Source: Promethearchaeota archaeon
GTDB taxonomy: Archaea > Asgardarchaeota > Lokiarchaeia > Helarchaeales > RDOG01
Length of the DNA: 64,000 nucleotides
Assembly (NCBI GenBank): GCA_011365055.1
Contig: RDOG01000008.1
Span: 1-64,000, forward strand
Direction: 5' to 3'
Shown: one piece after another, positions 34,887-43,379 of the stretch
Layout: the number at the start of each line of letters is the position of its first letter
How positions within the stretch are numbered: position 1 is the stretch's first letter
Made by a program: the position numbers and the translations under genes
Notes under the pieces: model-generated
Database searches by the model: none
The model's input: the letters and a program-made list of their open reading frames with translations, nothing else
Told to the model about the DNA's origin: nothing

Positions 34887-35819
34887 AAAGATAAATTCTT
34901 TTTCAAATTTTTCTGAAATGAGTGTTGAAGGAAAAATTCCAATTTCTGTTATGAGGCTAGCGATGAGATCACGGGATACTGTTTCAAATGCAGGATTTAA
35001 TATTGTTACACCTTTTGGAGGATTTTCCCAGATTTCATCTGTGGGACGCATTTCAATCTCCTCTAAATTTCCTAGCATGGAATCAGGATTGTATTTTAGA
35101 ATTGTTGTTACTACATATAGAGGGATATGATTTTCTTTTGCCATTAACGCTAATAATCTCGAGCCAATTTTGTTAAAAATTGTACCTTCTGTAGTTATAG
35201 AATCCGCTCCGATTAGAATTAAATCAATTCTATTTTTAAAATGATTCACAACCCACCGCATACCACTATCGACAACATGAGTGACTTTAATTCCATGATC
35301 ACTCAATTCCTTGGCAGTTATTCGACCTTGATATCGTGGTCTTGTTTCCGTATTGATCACTTCAAATGATTTTGTCTTGCTTGCTTCAATCAAGATTTGA
35401 GTGACTGCAGAAGAATGACAATGTGTCATAATAAGAGAATTATCAGGAATTCGTTGAGCCCCAATTCGTGCAATTTTAAATTTGGCATCCTTTAAAAGTG
35501 TAAGATATTCTTCTGATAGTTTTATCATGAGAGACTTTAACATATCGATATTATCAAGATTTGAAATGGTAAACCGGGCCTTGTTTATTGAATAATTCAA
35601 ACCATTTCGTAAACAAGGTTCTGTCGCTCTCGCATTTACTAAAATTTTTTGTGCAATTTCAACTTTTTCAAAGAAAATATCAGGATTTGACACGTCCAAA
35701 GAGTTTAAATAGACTCCAAAGGCTTTAACGCCTTCAATAGCGACATTTGTTGCGCCTTGTATTTCTAATCTCGAGATTTTTTCTGCGACTTTTTTAAGTT
35801 CTTCCATTAATGATTCCAA
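34872..35819 (-). CDS. Ribose-1,5-bisphosphate isomerase / eIF2B-like
   Basis: 315 residues. The fold and catalytic residues of the eIF2B-alpha/MtnA/R15P isomerase superfamily are visible: RATEPCLRN near 64-71, catalytic Cys134 in MTHCHSS, RPRYQGR near 160, and Asp206 in IGADSIT. The nearest functional match is ribose-1,5-bisphosphate isomerase of the archaeal AMP (nucleoside monophosphate) degradation route, which makes ribulose-1,5-bisphosphate for RuBisCO; Cys and Asp at these positions match the Thermococcus enzyme. Translation factor eIF2B-like or methylthioribose isomerase activities are less likely but cannot be excluded. AMP phosphorylase and RuBisCO are not in the window. The gene's stop overlaps that of the corrinoid protein by 15 bp on the opposite strand. 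Confidence 0.88.
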   Translation of the reverse strand: MESLMEELKKVAEKISRLEIQGATNVAIEGVKAFGVYLNSLDVSNPDIFFEKVEIAQKILVNARATEPCLRNGLNYSINKARFTISNLDNIDMLKSLMIKLSEEYLTLLKDAKFKIARIGAQRIPDNSLIMTHCHSSAVTQILIEASKTKSFEVINTETRPRYQGRITAKELSDHGIKVTHVVDSGMRWVVNHFKNRIDLILIGADSITTEGTIFNKIGSRLLALMAKENHIPLYVVTTILKYNPDSMLGNLEEIEMRPTDEIWENPPKGVTILNPAFETVSRDLIASLITEIGIFPSTLISEKFEKEFIFLSHV

Positions 35820-35842
35820 TCCTTTTTTATAAAATTATTATA

Positions 35843-36184
35843 TCAAATGAGTGAAGATAAATTGTTTTTAAGATCTAAGAGTTTATTTTCGATTATATCC
35901 CATAATAATTGAAGATTTACTTCAAAATACTTATGTATTAAGATATCTCTTAAACCAGAAATAGCTCTCCAATCAATTTTTTCTTTATTTTTTTCTTTGA
36001 TCTGATCTGGAATTTTCTTTACAGCTTCACCAATAATTTCAAGATTTCGAATTACAGCATGTTGAACCAATTTATTTTTATGAAATTCATTAAAACTCAT
36101 ATTTAAAGTAAATTCAAAGATATTTTCGATTGCAATTAATATATCTTTTACATATAATTTATGATCCCTTGACATATATGACAT
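35843..36184 (-). CDS. HepT-like toxin (DUF86 / RNase-like)
   Basis: 113 residues of the HEPN-type HepT family. The catalytic motif R-x4-H-x-Y is present as R79-DILI-H84-K-Y86. The chain is all-helical, with the RNLEIIGEAVKKI helix typical of the family. HepT is the toxin of the MntA/HepT (type VII) system: it cleaves RNA unless it is AMPylated on the Tyr (here Y86) by the nucleotidyltransferase partner. The start at 36184 overlaps the partner gene by 26 bp, so the two are translated together. Cytoplasmic. Confidence 0.9.
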   Translation of the reverse strand: MSYMSRDHKLYVKDILIAIENIFEFTLNMSFNEFHKNKLVQHAVIRNLEIIGEAVKKIPDQIKEKNKEKIDWRAISGLRDILIHKYFEVNLQLLWDIIENKLLDLKNNLSSLI

Positions 36185-36467
36185 CCTTTAATATATATGG
36201 TTTAAGGTCTTCTTTAACATCTTCCTTTATTACTAAATCGATTTTTGAATTAAATAAATCCTCTAAAAACAATTTTAAACCCATGTAATTATCAAAAGTG
36301 ATTTTTCCTTCTTGGAATTCTACAAGGAGATCAATGTCACTATCTTCTTTTTGCTGATTTCGAACATAAGATCCAAAAATACCTATTGTTTTTACATAAA
36401 AACCATTTATCTTTTTCATATTTTTTCCAATTTTTTTAATAATTTCTTCTACTTGGTTCATAAGCAA
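36159..36467 (-). CDS. MntA-like minimal nucleotidyltransferase antitoxin
   Basis: 102 residues of the MNT nucleotidyltransferase family. The signature is GS-x10-DxD: G32-S33 and D44/D46 in GIFGSYVRNQQ...DSDIDLLVEF. It transfers AMP to the tyrosine of the HepT partner to neutralise it. It overlaps the HepT gene by 26 bp and precedes it on the strand, the usual antitoxin-first order. Start is the ATG at 36467 (an ATG two codons in, at 36461, is also possible). Confidence 0.9.
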   Translation of the reverse strand: MLMNQVEEIIKKIGKNMKKINGFYVKTIGIFGSYVRNQQKEDSDIDLLVEFQEGKITFDNYMGLKLFLEDLFNSKIDLVIKEDVKEDLKPYILKDVIYVKGS

Positions 36468-36542
36468 AAATCATCTGTTGTTTTGTACTATACATATTAT
36501 ATGAAAGCTTAAGCATATTTATTTCTTTTTAAAAAAGAAGAA

Positions 36543-37508
36543 TTAATTGGGATATTTTTTTAGCATTTCTTCTGCTTGATTCATGATTCGCTCAACAAGG
36601 TCTTTTACAGTAGGAATGTCGTGTATTAATCCAACACCTTGTCCACATGAAACAATCCCAATATCTAACTTTCCTTCATCATACATTTGTTTAGACTTAA
36701 CGCCCGCAGCTTCACCAAAAATTAGTTGAGGATCAGCTTTTTGATTTTCCAATTCGATAATTTTTTGCGCTGCAGCATTATTCCACACCCGATGAGTTGC
36801 ATCGATGGATCTCATAACCAATGCCGTGTCATAAATTGAAGCTTTCAAGAGTGCTTGCTTTAGATTTTCATGAATTGGACATTCTTTCGTTGCCATTATT
36901 CGAGTTCCCATTAATCCAGCCTCTGCACCTAAAGCTAACACCGCAGCTAATCCTCTACCATCAGATATACCCCCTCCTGCAATAACGGGAATTTCTAATG
37001 CATCAATAGTCGCAGGTGTAAGAACAAGCGTGCCAATATCAAATCTTCCAGTAGCGCCACCATTTTCCCATCCTACCACTTCAACCATATCAGCACCAAG
37101 GGAAGCAGCTTTTTGTGCATACCTTATACCAGCACATTTATGAATCCAAGTAACGTCATTATCTTTGAAAAGTGGCACGTATTTCTCAGGTGCCTTATGC
37201 CCTGAGGTCTCAATAATCTTTACCCCCTCATCAATCATTACTTTAACTAAATCGATTTGCTTAACAGGCATTATCATCGGAAATAAATTTACATTTACTG
37301 CAAATGGTTTATTCGTTAAGGACTTTAATTTTTGAATAGCTTCTCGAAGTGGGTCTTGTGTTCTATACATGACTGATGCCATGATACCAAGTGCTCCGGA
37401 ATTCGAGCAAGCAGCTGCGAACTCAGGAATTGAAATATTCATCATGTTTCCACAAAAAATTGGATATTTTATTTTTAATGTTTCAGTAACTTTAGTTTTA
37501 ATCATCAT
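36543..37508 (-). CDS. Nitronate monooxygenase-like FMN protein
   Basis: 321 residues, TIM-barrel FMN protein of the nitronate monooxygenase (2-nitropropane dioxygenase) family. Landmarks: PIFCGNMMNIS at the first strand, the FAVNVNLF segment, IAGGGISDGRG and LGAEAGLMGTR near the FMN phosphate site. The usual catalytic EAGGHxG motif reads ENGGATG here (GWENGGATG near 148), so the His that acts as general base is replaced by Ala. This suggests altered or lost nitronate oxidation, as in several archaeal relatives with unknown reactions. It follows the NagB/PIG-L fusion by 24 bp in a leftward operon. Confidence 0.82.
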   Translation of the reverse strand: MMIKTKVTETLKIKYPIFCGNMMNISIPEFAAACSNSGALGIMASVMYRTQDPLREAIQKLKSLTNKPFAVNVNLFPMIMPVKQIDLVKVMIDEGVKIIETSGHKAPEKYVPLFKDNDVTWIHKCAGIRYAQKAASLGADMVEVVGWENGGATGRFDIGTLVLTPATIDALEIPVIAGGGISDGRGLAAVLALGAEAGLMGTRIMATKECPIHENLKQALLKASIYDTALVMRSIDATHRVWNNAAAQKIIELENQKADPQLIFGEAAGVKSKQMYDEGKLDIGIVSCGQGVGLIHDIPTVKDLVERIMNQAEEMLKKYPN

Positions 37509-37532
37509 ATTTTCTTCCTTTCAATATTGATT

Positions 37533-39377
37533 TTAATTAAAAATTTTTAATTTAAATGCTTCACAATAAAGCTCTTTATCTATTATCCCTAAATTTTTTA
37601 ATTGCTTTCCAGTATTTTCATTTCTTTCTAGAGCTCTCTTCCAGAATGCTCTTTGATCTTCTCCGAAATATAAAGCATCAATTTGGGATTTATGATTTTT
37701 AATTGAACGAATTTTTAAATCCATTAAATATTTATCAAAACAATACAATTTATCTACTTCATTCAAAGGGAATTCGTCCCAAGCTCCTTTATAATACCAT
37801 ACTTCGAATTTGAATCCAGATAATTTTCTTAAAGCAGCTTCAAACATCTGATAAATTTTACCGTGCGTCCCATGAGGATCGCGACGTTCCCCATTAATAA
37901 TGACGATATCAGGTCTAATATTATTTAATTTTTCTACCATTCCATTAATATCATCATCCTCAATTTCTGATTTTCTTACTTTGCCATCAATAAAAAGTCG
38001 TTTATAATAAAAGGGAGAATTTAAGAACGTTAATTTATCTTCTTCTATGCCTAAAACTTGAACTGCTCTCTTTGCCTCTTCTTCCCTCAATATTTTTCTT
38101 AATTCGTCGATTTTTTTAATCTCTACTTCAGATAATGCAATGTCTGGACTCAATTTTTTCTCTAACAATTCAATAATGTTTGGATCATTTTTAAAAAAGT
38201 CGAAAAGATCCTCATCCTTTACAGATTTTGACCCACTCGTTGCATATAAAATTCTAACATCGTTAAATTTTTTAAATAAATGCATAGTTGCACCCAAACA
38301 AATCACATCGTCATCAGGATGCGGAGAAATCACTAAAATCTTCTTATTCTTTGGACAATTATTTACATCAAGTATTTTATTTTTTAATTGAATACTTGCT
38401 TCCTCAATAATTTTTGGTACCCCTTCAAAATTTTTAACGAGATCCTTTAATCCGTTATCACTAAAATCCTTTTCATTCAACTGAACTATTGATTTATTAA
38501 TTTTTTTAGATAACCAAATGATAGCTTGTTCTAAAATACGAGGGTCATTCCAATTAATTCCTTTTATTCCAGCTGTAAGCCAGGGTTTTTTATATTGTTC
38601 TAAATATGAAGCCGCACTTTTGTCGATTATTATCGTTAAATCGTTATGATATTTTAGATAAGATGCTGGAATTTTCTCAGTAACACCGCCATCAATCATA
38701 CTTTTCATAATCTCAGCTTTATGTTCACCTGAAGCTAATAAAAGGATTTTTTTTGCCCCTAAAATTGTAGCAATCCCCATTGTAAGTGCATATTTTGGAA
38801 CTTCATTTAATGAATCAAAAAATTTTGAATTATCCAAACGTGTTTTACTCGATAATTTTATTTTTCGAGTCCTAGAAGTTGGATCTGAACCACTTTCATT
38901 AAAAGCAATATGTCCACCTATTAATTCCCCATCCTTGTATCCACTATAAGTCCCAATACCTAAAACTAATAGATCAATCCCTCCAATTTTTTTTATTTTT
39001 TCTTCATATTTTAGACAATATTCATCAACATTAGATTCGGGCGTTTCTCCATCTAGCATGTTGATATTTTCCGGTTCAATATTTACATAATCAAAAAGCC
39101 AAAATTTCATATAATAATGATAACTAAGAGGATTGCTCTTTTGTATAGGGTAATATTCGTCTAGATTAAAAGTAATGACTTCTGAAAAATCTAAACCTTC
39201 TTTAGCATGCATGTGTATTAATTCTTTATACATGCTTATCGGAGTGCTCCCTGTAGGAAGACCTAATACTAAATTGGGTTTTTTCCTGATTTCTTCAGCT
39301 ACAATCTTTGCGGCTTCTATCCCCATTTCTTGGTAGGTATCGGTTATTATTAACTTTGAACTACTATATTCAGCCAT
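37533..39377 (-). CDS. Glucosamine-6-phosphate deaminase fused to PIG-L-type deacetylase
   Basis: 614 residues from the ATG at 39377, preceded by GGTTGA; the frame runs on to 39431, but that extension overlaps the upstream gene's stop. Residues 1 to about 260 are NagB-like: LGLPTGSTP, FNLDEYYP near 80-90, and the active-site loop ending GGHIAFNESGS near 155, which normally reads GIGxDGHIAFNEP; here it has an extra TYSGYKDGELI stretch. After a linker, residues about 345-600 are a PIG-L/LmbE zinc deacetylase: SPHPDDDVICLGAT with the HPDDD zinc motif and RRDPHGTHGK near 490. Such fusions occur in Bacteroidota. It may de-N-acetylate an amino sugar and deaminate it. Middle gene of a leftward operon. 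Confidence 0.9.
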   Translation of the reverse strand: MAEYSSSKLIITDTYQEMGIEAAKIVAEEIRKKPNLVLGLPTGSTPISMYKELIHMHAKEGLDFSEVITFNLDEYYPIQKSNPLSYHYYMKFWLFDYVNIEPENINMLDGETPESNVDEYCLKYEEKIKKIGGIDLLVLGIGTYSGYKDGELIGGHIAFNESGSDPTSRTRKIKLSSKTRLDNSKFFDSLNEVPKYALTMGIATILGAKKILLLASGEHKAEIMKSMIDGGVTEKIPASYLKYHNDLTIIIDKSAASYLEQYKKPWLTAGIKGINWNDPRILEQAIIWLSKKINKSIVQLNEKDFSDNGLKDLVKNFEGVPKIIEEASIQLKNKILDVNNCPKNKKILVISPHPDDDVICLGATMHLFKKFNDVRILYATSGSKSVKDEDLFDFFKNDPNIIELLEKKLSPDIALSEVEIKKIDELRKILREEEAKRAVQVLGIEEDKLTFLNSPFYYKRLFIDGKVRKSEIEDDDINGMVEKLNNIRPDIVIINGERRDPHGTHGKIYQMFEAALRKLSGFKFEVWYYKGAWDEFPLNEVDKLYCFDKYLMDLKIRSIKNHKSQIDALYFGEDQRAFWKRALERNENTGKQLKNLGIIDKELYCEAFKLKIFN

Positions 39378-39405
39378 GTTTTTCAACCCAAGTACGAAAT
39401 AACAT

Positions 39406-39696
39406 CTAAGATCGTTTAATCTTAATCTCAATTTCCTTAAAATTTTCTGGAATACCCTTTAGACGTGTAGCAAAACCAATGATTGTACCAGAAATAAAGC
39501 TCTGAACGAATTCTTTTATCTTAATTTCTTTTCCATCGACCTTCACTTGCACGTTATCAACATACACGCATTTGTAGATGCTTTCTTTTTTAATTAAAAT
39601 CGCTTCAGCTAATTTTTCACAATTTTCATAACCACATTGACCACAATTTTTTTGTCCAAGTGATTTGATTATTTCTTCTACTGCTTTATCTCCCAT
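39406..39696 (-). CDS. Small Fe-S domain protein with MobB-like tail
   Basis: 96 residues from the ATG at 39696, fixed by a GGTGAG site four bases upstream. Residues about 13-40 carry C-x2-C-G-x3-C (CGQCGYENC) with KLAEAI following and a later Cys (IYKC), matching the 4Fe-4S domain of the CdhD/MobB-associated type. The remainder, VKVDGKEIKIKEFVQSFISGTIIGF and SLKGIPENF-like RLKGIPENF, matches the C-terminal part of archaeal MobB-like proteins. It heads a leftward operon with the NagB/PIG-L fusion, with 28 bp between them. It may carry electrons or a cofactor for a neighbouring enzyme; role unknown. Confidence 0.75.
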   Translation of the reverse strand: MGDKAVEEIIKSLGQKNCGQCGYENCEKLAEAILIKKESIYKCVYVDNVQVKVDGKEIKIKEFVQSFISGTIIGFATRLKGIPENFKEIEIKIKRS

Positions 39697-40033
39697 GAAT
39701 CTCACCATATTTTATTGGAACATTTCTATTCTAAAATGAAAAGCGCTTTACTACCTATTAATAAAATTATTATCTTATTAATCCTTAGTGATCTCATAGT
39801 TGAAATAAAAGGCGATAAAATATATCGACTTGAAAAATAAAATTACCTACTAAATTTTCTGAATTAATTAATAAAATATGGAATAAAAGAATTCATACTG
39901 ACTTATATAATAAACATATAAAAAATTAGTCGATTTATATTCTGCCAAAAAATTAAAAATAAAGCTAAGAAAACCAAATTTAATCCAATAATTAAAATCA
40001 AGATAACTAATTTTTTAAAAGCATATTTTTTTT
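39697..40033. other. AT-rich intergenic region, nothing distinct
   Basis: 337 bp between the Fe-S protein start and the end of the next leftward gene. No gene or structured RNA is seen. It must contain the promoter of the leftward operon ending at 36543; no single TATA box stands out because the whole region is AT-rich. Confidence 0.4.
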
Positions 40034-41107
40034 TTAATCTGTTTTAAATCGCTTCTCTGATTTTTGAATATTTATGAAAAGAAAAATTACTACTAATACA
40101 AGAGCTAGAACGATTTGAATCAAGTTTGGAATGATATTTCCAAGATCAGGTATGGTAATAAACAAGAATGGCATGGAATTTAACCAGATCGTAAACGTTG
40201 TTAAAGAAAGTTTACTAATTAAGTAACCAAAAAGCATGGCTGAAAAAAATATGAATCGAATCGCTTGTATGGGCTGAGAACGTGTTTCTTGACCATTTTT
40301 ATGATATTCTCCAAGTAATTTTACGGAATTTACCAAAGTTATGAGTAATAAAAGTAATTCAATAAGAGAAATTGTGATAGGATTAAACGCATCCACGATT
40401 TGAGATGTCCAACTGACTATCGTAATGACAAATACTATTGAGAAAAGTGCGATTCTCTTTCCAGTTTCATTTGTTGTTACTGATATGGCAATTATATTAA
40501 TGGGATAGATAATTATCATGGCAATAAAACATAATAATAAAATAAAGAAATTTGCAAAAAAAAGAGATGCAATCGAACCCCAATCAAATGCACCATTTGA
40601 AATAATTACATAAGCAAAATATCCGATGGGAATTAAACTGGAGAGAAAAAGCAAAAAGAAGCTCATGGCTTTATTTCGAGGTATCTTAGCAATCCATCCT
40701 TCTTCTTCTTTATCAAAGTATCCACTCATATTCCCAATAACTATTAAAAAAACGAATGCCACCAATCCAATAAATAAATTAAGAAATCCAAGGACCCACA
40801 TTGGAAATGCTAGAACTATTATTGATACCAAGAAAAATGAATAATAAATTCCTCTTACATTATCGAATTGATCTTTTTTTGTTAAGAATAAAAGAGGAAA
40901 AAGTAGGAAAATACAAAAAAATCCTGAAGCAAAGGGCATAAAAAGAATGTATGAGGAAAAAACGAGAAAATTTTGAGGAAAAAGATAAAATAAAACATTA
41001 AATATATATGTAAAAGTCAATAATATAAGAAATGATACGAAAAATGGCTTAGAAAAAGGATTCTTGACATAATCTTTGAGGAATTCAATAATTTTTAATT
41101 TGACCAT
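40034..41107 (-). CDS. Polytopic membrane protein, about ten helices, unknown
   Basis: 357 residues with roughly ten hydrophobic helices and a basic cytoplasmic C-terminus (NIQKSEKRFKTD). The N-terminus (VKLKIIEFLKDYVKNPFSKP) is soluble and basic, so it is likely cytoplasmic. A cytoplasmic loop EEEGWIAKIPRNKA lies near 140. Several Pro- and Gly-containing helices (FFLLFLSSLIPIGY, FMPFASGFF) suggest a carrier or an ABC-type membrane component, but no ATPase is adjacent and no motif is diagnostic. Start ATG at 41107. I do not recognise the family. Confidence 0.72.
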   Translation of the reverse strand: MVKLKIIEFLKDYVKNPFSKPFFVSFLILLTFTYIFNVLFYLFPQNFLVFSSYILFMPFASGFFCIFLLFPLLFLTKKDQFDNVRGIYYSFFLVSIIVLAFPMWVLGFLNLFIGLVAFVFLIVIGNMSGYFDKEEEGWIAKIPRNKAMSFFLLFLSSLIPIGYFAYVIISNGAFDWGSIASLFFANFFILLLCFIAMIIIYPINIIAISVTTNETGKRIALFSIVFVITIVSWTSQIVDAFNPITISLIELLLLLITLVNSVKLLGEYHKNGQETRSQPIQAIRFIFFSAMLFGYLISKLSLTTFTIWLNSMPFLFITIPDLGNIIPNLIQIVLALVLVVIFLFINIQKSEKRFKTD

Positions 41108-41310
41108 TAGCCTACCTCCATCTATAAGTCATATGATTTTGTGTTTATATAGGTTATACTTGAAATATACGGGATTTTATTTTTAAAGAATTAAAAAAAG
41201 AAAATTAACATTTTGAAAGTTAGAATTACAATTGAAGAAATATTAGAAATTTTATGGTGAAAATAGCATCACTCAATTTAAAAAATAATAAAAAAGATAT
41301 AAAATTTAAA

Positions 41311-42366
41311 TTAATATAATGGAAAATTTCTTACAACGTTATTTAATCCTCGCCCATTCTCTAACTTTATTTTTTTTCCATTATTATAAGTAAACTTTCC
41401 CTCAACAGTAAATGGGATGTCATAAAACATTAAATTCCAGCCAGTAATGTGATTCATCGTTAAATTTTCTATTCTCATAGGTTGCCCGATTATCTGTGGG
41501 TATAAAGAATATGTTGTTTTTAACTTAAGTATCCCTTTATCTGTCAAGACCTTGACGCGTTGTGTCATTGGAATGAACCTATAAGCATCTTTTATAAATA
41601 TCCAATTACTTGGAATAAATGTAATTTCCTTTGCAAAGAGATAATCATCTTCATTAATTAAATATAATGTCCCCGTTTCATAATGTCCTGCACGACCATC
41701 TTTAGATGTTGACTCTACATGGCAAAGAAACGTGTACATGTTATCAAAATTTGCATAAATCCAATCCTCAAATCGAATTTTTAAAAAATCAAGAGCCCTT
41801 ATCCAAAGTCGTTCAAATACTCCCGAGCCATTTACTTCGATCTCTTTGCCATCTACCTTAATCATTCCTTTTATATCAGAAAGAATTTCTACTCCACTTA
41901 AATTTGACCGTTCTGTAAGATTGCATTCAGCATTTCTTTCATTACCCCACCAAAAAAAGGGTCCTCTTGGATAACAAGTCAGTTCTCCACTAATATTATC
42001 ATTTTTTGATAAGAATTTCATTTCCTTTTGATTACAAGTAACTGATAAATCGTCCATCTCTACTGAAATTGAATTTTCATTTTCTATATATTTGAATGCA
42101 CTTTGCTTTTGAGTTTTATTAATCATTATTTCTTTGATGGGACTTTCTAAAACCTTAATTTCTCCCGCAATTTTGGGTTGAAATGGATCTGATGAAAGCG
42201 CCAATCTAATTGCACTCCCTCCCATTAAAGTTCCCTCAGCAATGATCCAAGTTAGTAAATATTCAGTTTTTTCATGTTCAAAATTAACTACTAGATACCA
42301 ATCATTCCATCGTTCCTTATTGTCTAAAATTTTTGGTTTAAAATCATCTAATTTTACATCTAGCAA
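41311..42366 (-). CDS. Lipocalin-like (CrtC/AttH-type) protein
   Basis: 351 residues from a TTG at 42366 with a strong GGTGAGAGG ribosome binding site eight bases upstream, which settles the start. The pattern of beta-strands with conserved tryptophans, a GPFFWWGNERN segment near 135, GSGVFERLWIR near 186, IYANFDN near 208, and a C-terminal NHITGWNLMF and VEGKFTYNNGK, is like the AttH/CrtC-type lipocalin family (hydroxyneurosporene synthase and related). Those proteins bind lipophilic molecules. The catalytic residues of CrtC cannot be matched with confidence. No signal peptide. It may handle lipids or isoprenoids; function unproven. Confidence 0.65.
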   Translation of the reverse strand: MLDVKLDDFKPKILDNKERWNDWYLVVNFEHEKTEYLLTWIIAEGTLMGGSAIRLALSSDPFQPKIAGEIKVLESPIKEIMINKTQKQSAFKYIENENSISVEMDDLSVTCNQKEMKFLSKNDNISGELTCYPRGPFFWWGNERNAECNLTERSNLSGVEILSDIKGMIKVDGKEIEVNGSGVFERLWIRALDFLKIRFEDWIYANFDNMYTFLCHVESTSKDGRAGHYETGTLYLINEDDYLFAKEITFIPSNWIFIKDAYRFIPMTQRVKVLTDKGILKLKTTYSLYPQIIGQPMRIENLTMNHITGWNLMFYDIPFTVEGKFTYNNGKKIKLENGRGLNNVVRNFPLY

Positions 42367-42540
42367 CTAACTAACCTCTCACCAATGAATATTCACCTTA
42401 ATATAAAAAAGAATGTAAATGTGTTTTTTATTTGATAGATTCATTTTTATTAGATAGATCCAAATTTCTGTTGTTAAAAACAAAAAAAGAAAAATAGAAG
42501 CGAGAAAAGCCCGATAATCCCTACAATAATCATGATTAAA

Positions 42541-42602
42541 CTAGAGGTAATTTAGGGACCTTTATCTGAAGGATCTAAAGCGAGAGATGCAATGAAGCAT
42601 CT
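42541..42602 (-). other. Possible structured 3' region
   Basis: Downstream of the gene that ends at 42624 lie two short hairpins: agatgc/gcatct (42585-42590 and 42597-42602) and an imperfect cctt/aagg stem just before it. The stretch is less AT-rich than its surroundings. It may be a transcript 3' end structure; nothing more can be said. Confidence 0.25.
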
Positions 42603-42623
42603 AATTATAAAAGATAACTATTT

Positions 42624-43364
42624 TTAAACAAAAAAAATTATAGAATTTATAAGAATTATAACACTATCAATAATAAGCAAAGTGAATTGGAATCCATACC
42701 CAAAAATCAAGTAATATGTTCTCCAATTATCATAAAAATCATTTTTTTTCCTATTTGTGAAAAATAAATATTTTAAAGGAAATTTAAACCAAGCAAAGAA
42801 AAATGAAAAAAGAGGATTTATTCCAAAATTCATAAATAAAAGGGACAATAGAACAATTATACACAAAATATCCTCGGTTACAAGAGAATTTATTAAATCA
42901 GTTTCGCTACTATCATATAAATAGTAATGCAATCTCGTATAAGAAAATATTCCTGGTATAATAATAGGTAATAAAAGCATTAATGATAAAATCCAAATTG
43001 TAATATCAATAAATGTAAAGGGAAAAAAATAAATGAAAAGCATCCAAGGAAAGGTAATTTGAGCATGAGGAAGATAAATATTTTTATTTTTCCATGATTC
43101 AGCTGAAAATTCTCTATTTTTAATACATAAGATAATTCTATTTCCGAAAAATAATACAATATTGGCAATAATGGGAATAGTCAAGATAAATAAAATTAAA
43201 AAATTTGATAATCCTTTAAAAATGAAAAATGCCGGAACTAAATCTTGTTTAAACAACCGAATCAAAACAAAAAAAAAGAGAAAAGAAGTTAAAATCACAT
43301 TATCCATAAGGAAGTCAAATCTTAGATTCTGTCCGATTTCTTTCGTTCGTTCTTCATCTATCAT
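42624..43364 (-). CDS. Polytopic membrane protein, unknown
   Basis: 246 residues from the ATG at 43364 with a GGATTGAT-type site (a TTG at 43373 is the alternative). A short soluble N-terminus (MIDEERTKEIGQNLRFD) is followed by about six hydrophobic helices with some aromatic-rich loops (FPWMLFIYFFPF, FFFAWFKFPLKYLFF). It lies 15 bp downstream of the giant surface gene and is probably co-transcribed with it, so it may assist that protein's membrane part. No motif is recognised. Confidence 0.7.
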   Translation of the reverse strand: MIDEERTKEIGQNLRFDFLMDNVILTSFLFFFVLIRLFKQDLVPAFFIFKGLSNFLILFILTIPIIANIVLFFGNRIILCIKNREFSAESWKNKNIYLPHAQITFPWMLFIYFFPFTFIDITIWILSLMLLLPIIIPGIFSYTRLHYYLYDSSETDLINSLVTEDILCIIVLLSLLFMNFGINPLFSFFFAWFKFPLKYLFFTNRKKNDFYDNWRTYYLIFGYGFQFTLLIIDSVIILINSIIFFV

Positions 43365-43379
43365 TAATATCAATCCATT

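Noticed and set aside
36400..36540. Possible attachment site near the toxin-antitoxin pair
   Set aside because: No tRNA gene, integrase or direct repeats are present nearby.
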